64,000 nt of DNA from Streptomyces cellulosae (GTDB lineage Bacteria; Actinomycetota; Actinomycetes; Streptomycetales; Streptomycetaceae): positions 1 through 64,000 of the forward strand of contig NZ_JOEV01000012.1 of NCBI RefSeq assembly GCF_000721105.1, read 5' to 3'. The notes below the pieces were generated by a model, which saw nothing but the letters and a program-made list of their open reading frames with translations, was not told the DNA's origin and searched no databases. This document shows positions 16,683 through 25,582 of the stretch, one piece after another; the stretch's first letter is position 1; each line of letters starts with the position of its first letter. A program made the position numbers and the translations under genes.

Positions 16683-18731
16683 ATGCGTGAGAAGCCCAGA
16701 CGGAGCCTGCGAAGACTCCTCACCGCCGCCCTGCCCGCCCTCGCACTCAGCCTCGCCGGACTCGTCGCGGCACCGGCGCACGCAGCGCCGGCAGCCGCGA
16801 ACACCTCCCGCGTCACCCAGAACGCCAAGGCCCTCACCTCCCCCGCCCGGCAGACGTTCCACTCGACCGGCAGGGCCGGCCAGAAGGTGCCGACCGAGCA
16901 CCTGTGCGCCACCGCCGAGCCCGGTCACGCGTCCTGCTTCGCCCAGCGCCGCACCGACATCGAGCAGCGGCTGGCCACCGCCCTCGCCGCCGCCGCACCC
17001 TCCGGACTCAGCCCGGCCAACCTGCACAGCGCCTACAAGCTGCCCTCGACGGGCGGTTCCGGCCTGACGGTTGCCGTGGTAGACGCCTACAACGACCCCA
17101 ACGCCGAGGCGGACCTGGCGACTTACCGCTCGCAGTACGGCCTGTCCGCCTGCACCAAGGCCAACGGCTGCTTCAAGCAGGTCAGTCAGACAGGCTCGAC
17201 GACCTCACTGCCCTCCAACGACACCGGCTGGGCGGGTGAGGAGGCGCTGGACATCGACATGGTCAGCGCGGTCTGCCCGAACTGCAAGATCATCCTGGTC
17301 GAGGCCAGCTCCGCCACCGACTCCGACCTCGGCACCGCCGAGAACGAAGCCGTCGCGCTCGGCGCCAAGTTCGTCTCCAACAGCTGGGGCGGCGACGAGT
17401 CGTCCTCCCAGACCAGCGAGGACACCTCGTACTTCAAGCACCCGGGCGTCGCGATCACCGTCTCCGCCGGCGACTCCGGCTACGGCGCCGAGTACCCGGC
17501 AACCTCCCAGTACGTGACGGCCGTCGGCGGAACCGCACTGTCGACGTCCTCCAACTCCCGTGGCTGGAACGAGTCCGTATGGAAGACCAGCAGCACTGAG
17601 GGCACCGGCTCCGGCTGCTCCTCGTACGACCCGAAGCCCAGCTGGCAGACGGACACCGGCTGCAGCAAGCGCATGGAGGCCGACGTCTCGGCGGTCGCCG
17701 ACCCGGCCACCGGTGTGGCGGTCTATGACACCTACGGCGGTTCCGGCTGGGCGGTCTACGGCGGCACCAGCGCCGCCGCCCCGATCATCGCCGGTGTGTA
17801 CGCCCTGGCCGGCACCCCGGGCGCCAGTGACTACCCGGCAAAATACCCCTACAGCCACACGAGCAACCTCTACGACGTCACCAGTGGCACCAACGGCAGC
17901 TGCTCCACCTCGTACTTCTGCACCGCGACCACCGGCTACGACGGCCCCACCGGCTGGGGCACCCCCAACGGCACCACCGCCTTCGCCTCCGGCAGCAGCT
18001 CCGGCAACACGGTGACTGTCACCAACCCGGGCAGCCGGTCGACCACCACCGGCAGCTCGGTCAGCCTGCAGATCTCGGCCTCCGACAGCGCGGGGGCCAC
18101 GCTCACGTACAGCGCGTCCGGACTGCCCACCGGGCTGTCCATCGGCGCCTCCAGCGGCCTGATCTCCGGCACCGCGTCCACCGCGGGCACCTACCAGGTC
18201 ACCGTCACCGCGACGGACAGCACGGGCGCCTCCGGGTCCGCCTCGTTCACCTGGACGGTCGGCTCGGCCGGCGGCACCTGCTCCTCGTCCCAGCTGCTCG
18301 GGAACCCGGGCTTCGAGTCGGGCAGCACCACGTGGACCACCTCCAGCGGAGTCATCACGAACTCCAGCAGTGAGCCGGCACACGCCGGTTCGTACTACGC
18401 CTGGCTGGACGGGTACGGCTCCGCGCACACCGACTCGCTCTCGCAGTCGGTGACCGTGCCGAGCGGCTGCAAGGCGACCTTCACCTTCTACCTGCACATC
18501 GACACCGCGGAGACTTCCACCAGCACCGCCTACGACAAGCTGACGGTCACCGCGGGCTCGACCACCCTGGCCACCTACTCCAACCTCAACAAGGCCTCCG
18601 GGTACGCCCAGAAGTCCTTCGACCTGTCCTCGTTCGCCGGCTCCACCGTCACTCTGAAGTTCAGCGGTGTCGAGGACTCCTCGCTCCAGACGAGCTTCGC
18701 GGTCGACGACACCGCCGTCACGACGAGCTGA
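16683..18731 (+). CDS. Secreted S53 (sedolisin-type) serine-carboxyl protease with C-terminal binding domains
   Basis: The 682-residue precursor starts [13 protein letters not shown], a Sec signal peptide ending at AHA (about residue 33). A propeptide segment precedes the protease domain (about 120-400), which shows the sedolisin catalytic set: Glu in GEEALDID (186/187) with Asp 190, the oxyanion Asp in SAGDSG (265), and Ser 364 in GGTSAAAP. An Ig-like putative domain ([18 protein letters not shown], about 440-520) and a C-terminal jelly-roll-like domain (NPGFESG on) follow, probably for substrate or cell-surface binding. It has its own terminator. It lies between nrdB and nrdS, where I would expect no gene, so it was probably inserted there. 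Confidence 0.88.
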   Translation: MREKPRRSLRRLLTAALPALALSLAGLVAAPAHAAPAAANTSRVTQNAKALTSPARQTFHSTGRAGQKVPTEHLCATAEPGHASCFAQRRTDIEQRLATALAAAAPSGLSPANLHSAYKLPSTGGSGLTVAVVDAYNDPNAEADLATYRSQYGLSACTKANGCFKQVSQTGSTTSLPSNDTGWAGEEALDIDMVSAVCPNCKIILVEASSATDSDLGTAENEAVALGAKFVSNSWGGDESSSQTSEDTSYFKHPGVAITVSAGDSGYGAEYPATSQYVTAVGGTALSTSSNSRGWNESVWKTSSTEGTGSGCSSYDPKPSWQTDTGCSKRMEADVSAVADPATGVAVYDTYGGSGWAVYGGTSAAAPIIAGVYALAGTPGASDYPAKYPYSHTSNLYDVTSGTNGSCSTSYFCTATTGYDGPTGWGTPNGTTAFASGSSSGNTVTVTNPGSRSTTTGSSVSLQISASDSAGATLTYSASGLPTGLSIGASSGLISGTASTAGTYQVTVTATDSTGASGSASFTWTVGSAGGTCSSSQLLGNPGFESGSTTWTTSSGVITNSSSEPAHAGSYYAWLDGYGSAHTDSLSQSVTVPSGCKATFTFYLHIDTAETSTSTAYDKLTVTAGSTTLATYSNLNKASGYAQKSFDLSSFAGSTVTLKFSGVEDSSLQTSFAVDDTAVTTS

Positions 18732-18749
18732 CCTCCGCACAGCCCCCGG

Positions 18750-18778
18750 GCCCCGGCCGCCTCCTTGGCGGCCGGGGC
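18750..18778 (+). terminator. Terminator after the S53 protease
   Basis: A 12-bp perfect stem (18750-18761 with 18767-18778) with a TCCTT loop, 18 bases after the protease stop. Confidence 0.85.
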
Positions 18779-18854
18779 TCAGAGGGGCCCCAGGCGTCGA
18801 GCACCGGGATCCGGGCGCGGGCGTGACACGTCCAACGAACGAGGAGGCCAGGCC

Positions 18855-19307
18855 ATGCGCCGAACGATCCGCAGCACCACTCTCGCCCTCGCCGCACTGA
18901 CACTCGCCCTCGCCGGTTGCGGCACCCAGGCCGACAGCGGACAGGGCGGCGACAGTCACACCGTGGCTCCGTCGCCGACGACGGACCGGGCCGGATGTAC
19001 GGCACGGTCGCAGCTCGGCATCGCCGACAGCGGTCGTACGGTGTGCCTGGCGGCGGGCGACACGGTCCGCATCAGCCTGGACGGCACATCCCAGCGGCCC
19101 TGGAAGCCGGTCGTCGCCGACGGCAGCGGGCTGGAGGCCACCAACAGCGGCTTCGTGCTGCAGCCGGGCGATGCGAGCGGCGCCTTCGAGGCGGTCTCGG
19201 CCGGGAAGACGCGGCTGGCCTCGACGCGCCCGCTGTGCGCCGCCAGGACCGGCCGTATCTCGTGCAAGGGACTTCAGGAGTGGTGGGTCACCGTGGTGGT
19301 GAAGTAG
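18855..19307 (+). CDS. Small secreted lipoprotein, unknown function
   Basis: The 150-residue protein starts MRRTIRSTTLALAALT and has a lipobox LALAGC at about residue 22, so it should be lipid-anchored outside the cell. After a Ser/Gly/Asp linker the mature part contains four Cys residues (RAGCTARS, TVCLAAG, PLCAAR, ISCKGL) that may form two disulfides in a beta-rich domain. ATG 18855 follows GAGGAGGCC. I do not recognise a named family. Its last 34 bases overlap the 3' end of the convergent small membrane-protein gene. Confidence 0.75.
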   Translation: MRRTIRSTTLALAALTLALAGCGTQADSGQGGDSHTVAPSPTTDRAGCTARSQLGIADSGRTVCLAAGDTVRISLDGTSQRPWKPVVADGSGLEATNSGFVLQPGDASGAFEAVSAGKTRLASTRPLCAARTGRISCKGLQEWWVTVVVK

Positions 19308-19495
19308 GGCTGCCGCCGCAGGGGGCGGTCGGCCGGACGCAGGTCCTCGGCCTCGCGGCGAACCCGTGCCTCCCGGATCTGACGGTCGACACGCCTGTCG
19401 TGCACGATCCCGATCAGTGACGGGAGGGCCAGGAGGACGAGGATCCCGAGGACGGTGAGCATTCCGATCAGTCCTTCTGTCTGCGCTGTGGTCAT
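19274..19495 (-). CDS. Small single-pass membrane protein
   Basis: The 73-residue protein begins MTTAQTEGLIGMLTVLGIL, with one membrane segment (about residues 7-31), followed by a strongly charged tail (HDRRVDRQIREARVRREAEDLR) likely to be helical. No named family is recognised. It overlaps the convergent lipoprotein gene by 34 bp and is divergent from nrdS, with only about 90 bp of shared upstream DNA. Confidence 0.6.
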   Translation of the reverse strand: MTTAQTEGLIGMLTVLGILVLLALPSLIGIVHDRRVDRQIREARVRREAEDLRPADRPLRRQPYFTTTVTHHS

Positions 19496-19532
19496 GACAC
19501 CACTGTCGCGCCGGATACTCCTTACCGACAGT

Positions 19533-19586
19533 GGCAGGACTGCCGCACACCCTCGATTTACTGCCAGTTCCGAGGCACACTGGCAG
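19533..19586. promoter_or_regulatory. Inverted repeats in the nrdS upstream region
   Basis: CTGCCAGT (19561-19568) is repeated inverted as ACTGGCAG (19579-19586), ending one base before the nrdS ATG. A related shorter palindrome, GGCAG-GA-CTGCC, lies at 19533-19544. The shared CTGCC/GGCAG half-sites suggest one regulator, perhaps NrdS itself. Confidence 0.45.
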
Positions 19587-19587
19587 C

Positions 19588-20592
19588 ATGCTGAGCAACG
19601 TGGCCGCCGTGGTCCTGGACGGCGTGAACCCTTTCGAACTGGGTGTGATCTGTGAGGTCTTCGGCACCGACCGCAGTGACGACGGCCTGCCCGTGTACGA
19701 CTTCGCGGTCGCCTCAGCCGAGGGCCCCACGCTCAGCTCGCGTGCGGGCTTCTCGATGCGGCTCGAGCACGGCCTGGAGCGCCTGGAGTCCGCCGATCTG
19801 ATCGCCGTGCCGGCCGCGGCCGACTACGAGACCCGGGCCTTCCCGCCGGAGCTGCTGGACGCCCTGCGGCGCGGTGTCGACCGCGGGGCGCGGGTGCTCA
19901 GCGTCTGCTCCGGCGTCTTCGTGCTCGCCGCGGCCGGGCTGCTCGACGGCCGGCGCTGCGCCGTGCACTGGCACCACGCGGACGAGCTGGCACGGGCGTA
20001 CCCACGGCTGACGGTCGAGCCCGACGTGCTGTACGTCGACGAGGATCCGGTGATCACCTCGGCGGGCACCGCCGCCGGTATCGACGCCTGTCTGCACATC
20101 GTGCGCAAGGAGCAGGGGCCTCAGGTCGCCAACAAGATCGCCCGGCGGATGGTGGTGCCGCCGCACCGGGACGGTGGCCAGGCGCAGTACATCGAGCGCC
20201 CGCTGCCCGTCTCCTCGTGCGACACGGTCGGTGAGGTCCTGGTGTGGATGCAGGAACACCTCGACGAGGAGGTCACCGTCGAGCAGCTCGCCGACCTCGC
20301 GCACATGTCGCCGCGCACCTTCGCCCGTCGCTTCCAGCAGGAGACGGGGACGACTCCCTACCGCTGGATCCTGCGCCAACGTGTGCTGCTGGCCCAGCGG
20401 TTGCTGGAGGCGACGGACGAGACGGTGGACGCGATCGCCGGCCGGACGGGGTTCGGCAACGCGGCCGCGCTGCGTCACCAGTTCGTCCGGGCGGTGGGGA
20501 CCACCCCGAACGCCTACCGGCGCACGTTCAGAGGACCGGAAGCCGCACCCGGACCCGAGGCGGCAGCCGACGCCGGTACGGACGCCGCCTGA
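19588..20592 (+). CDS. nrdS: GlxA-like AraC-family regulator NrdS
   Basis: The 334-residue protein has an N-terminal DJ-1/PfpI-like domain (MLSNVAAVVLDGVNPFELG; VLSVCSGVFVLAAAGLLDGR near 110 with the nucleophile-elbow Cys) and a C-terminal AraC HTH pair (LDEEVTVEQLADLAHMSPRTFARRFQQETGTTPYRWILRQRV near 230, then TGFGNAAALRHQF). This is the GlxA architecture. In S. coelicolor the corresponding gene nrdS is the third gene of the nrdABS operon, directly after nrdB and before the CYP170A1 gene. Here it keeps its place beside the P450 but is cut off from nrdAB, so it probably has its own promoter. There is no clear Shine-Dalgarno before ATG 19588. Confidence 0.8.
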   Translation: MLSNVAAVVLDGVNPFELGVICEVFGTDRSDDGLPVYDFAVASAEGPTLSSRAGFSMRLEHGLERLESADLIAVPAAADYETRAFPPELLDALRRGVDRGARVLSVCSGVFVLAAAGLLDGRRCAVHWHHADELARAYPRLTVEPDVLYVDEDPVITSAGTAAGIDACLHIVRKEQGPQVANKIARRMVVPPHRDGGQAQYIERPLPVSSCDTVGEVLVWMQEHLDEEVTVEQLADLAHMSPRTFARRFQQETGTTPYRWILRQRVLLAQRLLEATDETVDAIAGRTGFGNAAALRHQFVRAVGTTPNAYRRTFRGPEAAPGPEAAADAGTDAA

Positions 20593-20601
20593 CCGCGTGC
20601 G

Positions 20602-21969
20602 TCACCGCGGCACCGCCCTCAGCAGCAGCCGCTTCGGCCGCAGTGTGATGCCCACCCGGGTCGACTCGTCGGCCTCGGCCAGGCGCTCGAAGCGCCACTT
20701 CGGGATCACGGTGCCCAGGATGATGCCGAGTTCGGCCACCGAGAAGTGGTCGGCCGGGCATTTGCGGTTGCCCGCGCTGAAGGGACTCATCGCGTACTTC
20801 GGCACCTCCGCGGAGCGGCCCGGAAGCCACCGGTCGGGGTCGAAGTCGAGGTGCTGTTCGTAGGACCGGGGGTCGCGCTGGAGGGCGAGCGGGCTGTACA
20901 CGATGTCCGCCCCGGCCGGAATGCGATACCCGCCCAGTTGCGTTTCGGCCATGGCCCGACGCGTCAGAATCCATACGGCGGGGCGTATCCGCAGCGCCTC
21001 GGTGACCACATTGTTCGTGTGGGTCAGCTTGTGGAGATCGCCGAATGTGAGCGGGCGGTCACCCACGATCGATTTCACCTCCGCGCTCACCCGGTCCGCG
21101 TGTTCCGGATGTTCCGCCAGCAACTGCAAGATCCACATCAACTGGGATCCCACGGTTTCACTGCCCGGCGTGAGAATCGCTATGACCTGATCGTGCACCT
21201 CCTGGTCGTTGACCGGTTCACCATTCTCGTCCTTTGCTTCGAGCAAGGCGGTCAGCAAATCGTCGGGCTTCTCGGCGGCGGTCCGGCGTTCGGCGATGAC
21301 CTCGTCCGCGAGGCGGTGCAGTTCGGCCAGCGCGCGGTCGAATTCACGGTGCGAGGGAAGCGGCAGCCGGTAGAACGGACCGAAGGACAGGATCATCCGC
21401 CGGTACATGCCGCCGAACACGGTGGCGAGGGCGGCGCTCAGCCGCTCGGCCAGGTCGTCGATGTGCTCGATCTGCAGGAAGCACCGGGCGGTCACGCGCA
21501 CGCCCACCCGGAACGCCTCCGCGGTGACGTCCACGGTGTCCCCGGCCTGCCAGCGCGACGCGAAGGCCTGCGACTCCTCGACCATGACCCGCTCGTACTC
21601 GTGGATGACGTCCTTGCGGAACGAGGGCTGGATGGTCTGCCGCTGACGCCGGTGCAGCGGACCGTTGCTGGTCGCCACCCCCTTGCCCAGCAGCACGTCC
21701 AGGGTGTCCCACAGCGGCCCGCCGATCTCGTAGCCGGGGCTCGTCAGCATGTCGCCGACGAGGTCCGGCGCGGTGACGGCGTACACCGTCTTGGGGCCGA
21801 GCCGCAGCCGGACCAGGTCGCCGTCGTCACGCAACCGGGCCAGGAAGCCCAGCGGGTCCCGGACCAGCTTCCAGCCGTGACCGAGGCCGGGGACACCGCC
21901 GCCCGCCAGGGGCGGCTCACGCTCCTCCGGAGCCGGGGAGGCCTCGGGTTTCACAGACTCGACGGTCAT
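20602..21969 (-). CDS. cyp170A1: Cytochrome P450 CYP170A1-like, albaflavenone synthase
   Basis: The 455-residue P450 has the heme-ligand loop FSAGNRKCP (Cys about 404), the I-helix [10 protein letters not shown] (about 267) and the K-helix EALR. Its position, coupled to epi-isozizaene synthase, identifies it as the CYP170A1 enzyme that oxidises epi-isozizaene stepwise to albaflavenone. The start ATG 21969 overlaps the synthase stop by 4 bp (ATGA). CYP170A1 of S. coelicolor is known to have a second, terpene-synthase activity; the acidic stretch proposed for that is present but altered here (see findings). The 3' end is 9 bp from the convergent nrdS stop. Confidence 0.94.
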   Translation of the reverse strand: MTVESVKPEASPAPEEREPPLAGGGVPGLGHGWKLVRDPLGFLARLRDDGDLVRLRLGPKTVYAVTAPDLVGDMLTSPGYEIGGPLWDTLDVLLGKGVATSNGPLHRRQRQTIQPSFRKDVIHEYERVMVEESQAFASRWQAGDTVDVTAEAFRVGVRVTARCFLQIEHIDDLAERLSAALATVFGGMYRRMILSFGPFYRLPLPSHREFDRALAELHRLADEVIAERRTAAEKPDDLLTALLEAKDENGEPVNDQEVHDQVIAILTPGSETVGSQLMWILQLLAEHPEHADRVSAEVKSIVGDRPLTFGDLHKLTHTNNVVTEALRIRPAVWILTRRAMAETQLGGYRIPAGADIVYSPLALQRDPRSYEQHLDFDPDRWLPGRSAEVPKYAMSPFSAGNRKCPADHFSVAELGIILGTVIPKWRFERLAEADESTRVGITLRPKRLLLRAVPR

Positions 21970-23051
21970 TTCTCACCTGCCGCTTCGTTGTCGACGTACG
22001 GGGGCGTGGACCGGTCGTCCCAGCTGTCCACCCGGTACCGGCCGGACTCGTGGTGGAACCAGTAGACGGCGCTGAACCAGTTCCGCATATTGCGGACGCA
22101 GACCTGTACCGCGGCGCTGAGTTCCTTTCCGTGGACAGTGCCGTCGGCGAGTTCGTCGGAGAGGCGCAGGGCGTCCTGTTCGGCGACGAGGAATTCCGCT
22201 ATGCATTCCTCCACGCGTCGCCGGATCTCCGCGACCGCTTCCTCCAGGGTCAGTCCCTCGTGCTTGATGAGACTGATTCCGAGATTGTGCACCTCGTCGC
22301 CCGCTATTTCCTTGGGCAGCGAACAGAGGTCGTTGTACCAGGCGGCGAATTCCTGGCTCAGTAATGCGGCCCGTCGATATGCCGGGTGACTGCGTACCGG
22401 CTCCGGGAGTTCACAGCCGGCGCCGGCCTCCAGCAGGTCGGTCCAGATCCAGTGCGCGAAGGTGCGGCGGCGCAGCGCCAGGTATTCCTCGACGGTCGGC
22501 ACGATCCCCTCGACACGGTTGCGGAACTCCCGGTCGTACGCCTCGATCACCTCGTGGAAGTGCCGCGCGAAGCGGGCGTTCCACGTCCGCGGCAGGAACG
22601 AGTACAACCGCACCATGCTGTCGGCGAACCCGGCGACCAGGGGATCCTCGTGGTGCAGATGGTCACGGGGTGAGTCGAGGGCCGCGTGCAAGCGGAACCT
22701 GAGCCGCCGCCAGGCGGCCGGGCGGCCGTGCACGATGTCGCGGTCGTGGCGGTCGTCCCAGACGAAGAACCAGGCGCTGTAGTCCGCTATCGCCTGGAGG
22801 ACCTCGTCGGCGGCGCCGACGTAGTAGCCGGCCATGAGGTCGGTGTAGCACAGGCCATCGGCATATTCCTCCACCTTGTCCGCCGGCATGAGCCGTTTTT
22901 CCAGTAGCCAGGTACGGGTCTTCTCCTGGAGCCTGGGCCAATACGGGTGCACTTGCCTGGGAAACGCTGCTTCGATCACCGGGAGAGAGAGCGACGGCGG
23001 AACCGCGATCGCCGTCGGTGATGATGTGGTGCTGTGTGGGAAAGCAGGCAC
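21966..23051 (-). CDS. Epi-isozizaene synthase (class I sesquiterpene cyclase)
   Basis: The 361-residue terpene cyclase converts farnesyl diphosphate to epi-isozizaene, precursor of the antibiotic albaflavenone. The two metal-binding motifs are present: DDRHD (about residue 99) and NDLCSLPKE (about 240). GTG 23051 ([15 protein letters not shown]) gives exactly the length of the S. coelicolor enzyme and has GGAAGGGG 9 bases upstream; an ATG at 23135 is in frame but would add an unusual 28-residue Arg/Gly-rich extension. The gene is coupled to the P450 downstream, forming a two-gene operon. Confidence 0.97.
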   Translation of the reverse strand: MPAFPHSTTSSPTAIAVPPSLSLPVIEAAFPRQVHPYWPRLQEKTRTWLLEKRLMPADKVEEYADGLCYTDLMAGYYVGAADEVLQAIADYSAWFFVWDDRHDRDIVHGRPAAWRRLRFRLHAALDSPRDHLHHEDPLVAGFADSMVRLYSFLPRTWNARFARHFHEVIEAYDREFRNRVEGIVPTVEEYLALRRRTFAHWIWTDLLEAGAGCELPEPVRSHPAYRRAALLSQEFAAWYNDLCSLPKEIAGDEVHNLGISLIKHEGLTLEEAVAEIRRRVEECIAEFLVAEQDALRLSDELADGTVHGKELSAAVQVCVRNMRNWFSAVYWFHHESGRYRVDSWDDRSTPPYVDNEAAGEK

Positions 23052-23696
23052 GAACAAACCCCTTCCAGCCGCCAGTTTGCGCACACCCCTCCCGCTGTGC
23101 CGGGCGTGCGCCGTTGCGTATCCCCGCACTTCCATTCAGCACCATAACTGACCGTCCTGGGAACGGATTTGCTTCATTCGCCAACTCGCGGTGCCGAGAT
23201 TCTCCCTTGCCCGACTGGTTTTGGATCACTGGCCGCCGCATCAAAGAAGCACTCTTGAGGTGAAGCGGCGCATCGGGTCCTGCCCGCGAACGTACTGCGG
23301 CAGGCTGGTGCTCAAGTCCGTGAACAGGTGGGGAGGGCCGCCCGGTGTCGCGGCGCCGGACGCGGCCGGGCAGGTGGCCGGGGCGGTCCGGCGAGCAGGT
23401 GGCCGGGCTGCTCGGAACCGGGCTGCTCGGAACCGGGCTGCTCGGAACCGGGCTGCTCGGGACCGGGCTGCTCGGGACCGGCAACGCGGGCAGCGGCACC
23501 GCAGTCGCTGATCCGCACCGACTCGGGTGCGCGCCCCATGAGTTCGCCGGCCGGTTCTCCGCCCGCGGCCGGTCGCTGTCCTGCTCGGCCGGCATGACCA
23601 CCACCGATGCCGCGACGGACGGACGAACGGCGCCTGTTCGGGAAGGAGTCGCTGAACAGGCGCCGCCAGAGGGGGAATTGTGGGACGGGAGAGTCC
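23052..23696. other. Long spacer before epi-isozizaene synthase
   Basis: About 645 bp without a convincing gene. It holds the synthase promoter region (AT-richer near 23110-23240, no clear -35/-10) and a 15-bp tandem repeat (listed separately). Open frames cross it in several phases, but all translate the repeat into low-complexity sequence and none has a family match I recognise. Confidence 0.5.
23405..23479. repeat. 15-bp tandem repeat, five copies
   Basis: The unit GGGCTGCTCGGAACC occurs at 23405, 23420 and 23435, and as GGGCTGCTCGGGACC at 23450 and 23465, without gaps. Because 15 is a multiple of 3 it keeps several frames open. It is non-coding, between def and the synthase. Confidence 0.95.
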
Positions 23697-24347
23697 TCAG
23701 TCGTTGGCGACCACGGGGTAGCGGGGCTCGTTCTCGGCCATCTGCCGCAGCGCGTCCTTGCGTTCACGCTTGGAGAGCCGGTCGATGTAGAGGTAGCCGT
23801 AGAGGTGATCCGTCTCGTGCTGCAAACACCGGGCGAAGTAGCCGGTGCCGCGCACCTTGATCGGGTGGCCCTTCTCGTCCTGCCCGGTCACCTCGGCGTA
23901 GTCCGGGCGGGCGAGCGGCGCGTACGCGGTGGGCACCGACAGGCAGCCCTCGTTGCTGTCGTCCAGCCGGCGCTTGTCGGCGGGCAGGTCGACGAGCTTC
24001 GGGTTGCACACGACACCGACGTGCCGCTTGCCCTCGTCGTCCAGGCAGTCGTACACGAAGACCTTCAGGTCGACGCCGATCTGGTTGGCGGCGAGACCGA
24101 CGCCCTCGGCGGTGCGCTGCGAGGCGAACATGTCCGCGACCAGTTGGTCGAGCTCAGCGCCGAACTCGGTGACGTCCTTGCACTCCTTGTGCAGCACCGG
24201 GTTCCCGACGACCGTGATCGGCCGCGAGGTACCGCGCTCACGCCAGGCGTTCTCGCGCTCCTCGGTCTCCTCGGTGTCGATGACGAAGCCCTCGTCGTCC
24301 ACGGGGAGCACGCCCGCGTGCTGCTGATCGGTGTCCTGCTGCGCCAT
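23697..24347 (-). CDS. def: Peptide deformylase
   Basis: The 216-residue metalloenzyme removes the formyl group from nascent N-terminal methionine. All three motifs are intact: GVGLAANQ (about residue 77), EGCLS (about 131, metal-ligand Cys) and QHETDHL (about 177, two ligand His and the catalytic Glu). The N-terminal 30 residues ([12 protein letters not shown]...) are a polar extension found in actinobacterial paralogues. ATG 24347 was chosen over ATG 24368 because GAGGAAGG falls between them. It lies downstream of a TPR gene and a dispersed intergenic element. Confidence 0.95.
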   Translation of the reverse strand: MAQQDTDQQHAGVLPVDDEGFVIDTEETEERENAWRERGTSRPITVVGNPVLHKECKDVTEFGAELDQLVADMFASQRTAEGVGLAANQIGVDLKVFVYDCLDDEGKRHVGVVCNPKLVDLPADKRRLDDSNEGCLSVPTAYAPLARPDYAEVTGQDEKGHPIKVRGTGYFARCLQHETDHLYGYLYIDRLSKRERKDALRQMAENEPRYPVVAND

Positions 24348-24400
24348 GACCGACGATGCCTTCCTCAAAATCCGGGGTGCGATTGCTGATACAGGGTAAA

Positions 24401-24475
24401 GGGAGCGCGCCCCCTGGGGCGCGGGGCCGGGTCGACATGCGGCTCCGCCGCGCGGGCGCGACCAGCCACGACGGA
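24401..24475. repeat. Dispersed intergenic element, copy 1
   Basis: The stretch (GCGCGGGGCCG, GTCGACATGCGGCT, then GCGCGACCAGCCACGACG) is GC-rich with self-complementary parts, and shares its layout and its last 18 bases, with two changes, with 31810-31876. I recall similar elements in spacers of many Streptomyces genomes. It lies between the TPR gene stop and the def start. Confidence 0.6.
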
Positions 24476-24494
24476 CCGGCAGACGAAAGGCGGC

Positions 24495-25478
24495 CTAACA
24501 GACCTCTTCCAGGTCCCGCCAGTCCCTGGAATCGGGGCTGTCCGCAACCCACCCGTCCAACAGCCCCCTCACCAGCGAGGCCGGCGCAGCCACTCCGCAC
24601 TCCCGCTCCGGTACCCACAGCTGCCCGTCGGTCCGATGCCCGAGCGGCCCGGGATGCCCCGGCTCGCTGTGGTCGTGCGGATCGAGGTGCTCTTCCCCGT
24701 CGCCCTCGTCGGACGGCATCCGCGACTCGGAACACATCCGGCACAGCAGCCGTACGGACGACGACCAGTCCTCGGCGGCGAAACCGGCGTCCGCGGCCAG
24801 CTGCTCCAAGGCGTCCCGGTCGGCCTCGGTCGCGGCCTCCAGCAGGACCACCCAGGTCGGCACGGGGGAAGGCGCCCACAGCTCGATCTCGTCGAACACC
24901 GGGTAGGCGTGCCCGGCGGTGGTGGTCCGCTCGCCGTGCGGGACCCCGTCGTGCAGGACGACCTCGCCCCAGCGCCGCCCGGAGGACGGCAGCGGAATGG
25001 ACAGCACCTCGATGCGGGCGGGGTCCAGCCGCCGCCCCCAGACCACCTCGGCCTCTCCCTCCGGGGACAGCCGTACGGCCGCGCTGCCGAGGTCCATGCC
25101 GAGCGGCTCGCCGTTCGCCGTGGCGGTGCCCGGCACCCGCAGTCCGTACGCCTGCCAGGCCCGCCGGGCCAGGGGCCAGTCCTGCAGGGCGGTGGCGGCG
25201 ATGCCGACGTTCCACCAGTCGGGCGCCCCGGTCTCCCGGTCGAGCAGGGCGACGGCGCGCAGTCCCGCCGCCCGGGCCTGCTCCCAGTCGTGCCGGAACT
25301 TGTGCAGCAGCGCGAGGTTGAACCAGGACTCCGACAGCCAGGGCTCCAGATCGGCGGCCCGCGTGAGCAGTGCGCCCGCGTCCTCGTACCGGCCGTCGCC
25401 GATCAGCGTGAACGCGCGGTCTGTGGCCTGCCGCCAGGAGGCGGAGGGCCGGTGCCGTCCCTTGCCGAAGATCCTCAC
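24495..25478 (-). CDS. TPR-containing protein, function unknown
   Basis: The 327-residue protein has tetratricopeptide-like helical repeats in its N-terminal third (AFTLIGDGRYEDAGALLTRA, WFNLALLHKFRHDWEQARAAG, WNVGIAATALQDWPLARRAW; residues 20-115), followed by a beta-rich region and an acidic segment with CRMCSES near 245. TPR proteins mediate protein-protein contacts; the C-terminal part is not recognised. GTG 25478 (VRIFGKGRHRPS) is chosen for its purine-rich upstream sequence; a start at 25550 is possible but would add atypical residues. It is conserved at this position in streptomycetes, from memory. Confidence 0.75.
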   Translation of the reverse strand: MRIFGKGRHRPSASWRQATDRAFTLIGDGRYEDAGALLTRAADLEPWLSESWFNLALLHKFRHDWEQARAAGLRAVALLDRETGAPDWWNVGIAATALQDWPLARRAWQAYGLRVPGTATANGEPLGMDLGSAAVRLSPEGEAEVVWGRRLDPARIEVLSIPLPSSGRRWGEVVLHDGVPHGERTTTAGHAYPVFDEIELWAPSPVPTWVVLLEAATEADRDALEQLAADAGFAAEDWSSSVRLLCRMCSESRMPSDEGDGEEHLDPHDHSEPGHPGPLGHRTDGQLWVPERECGVAAPASLVRGLLDGWVADSPDSRDWRDLEEVC

Positions 25479-25582
25479 GATTCCCGCCTGCCAGTTCCGT
25501 CCAGTGGGCTGGCCGTGCCCCCGGTCACCCTTTCCTTCGCATCCAACCACGTACGGCTGGAACGGCGCTCATTACCCATGGG

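Noticed and set aside
17205..19730. Open frame of 841 codons on the - strand across the protease and lipoprotein
   Set aside because: It overlaps three genes with real signatures on the other frames and reads as Gly/Arg/Val low-complexity sequence.
23019..23135. Longer start for epi-isozizaene synthase at ATG 23135
   Set aside because: It would add an unusual Arg/Gly-rich segment; GTG 23051 has a ribosome binding site and gives the family length of 361 residues.
22663..23604. Minus-strand frame of 313 codons over the 15-bp repeat
   Set aside because: It is in a different phase from the synthase, reads PSSPV repeats from the tandem array, and continues as a shadow of the synthase gene.
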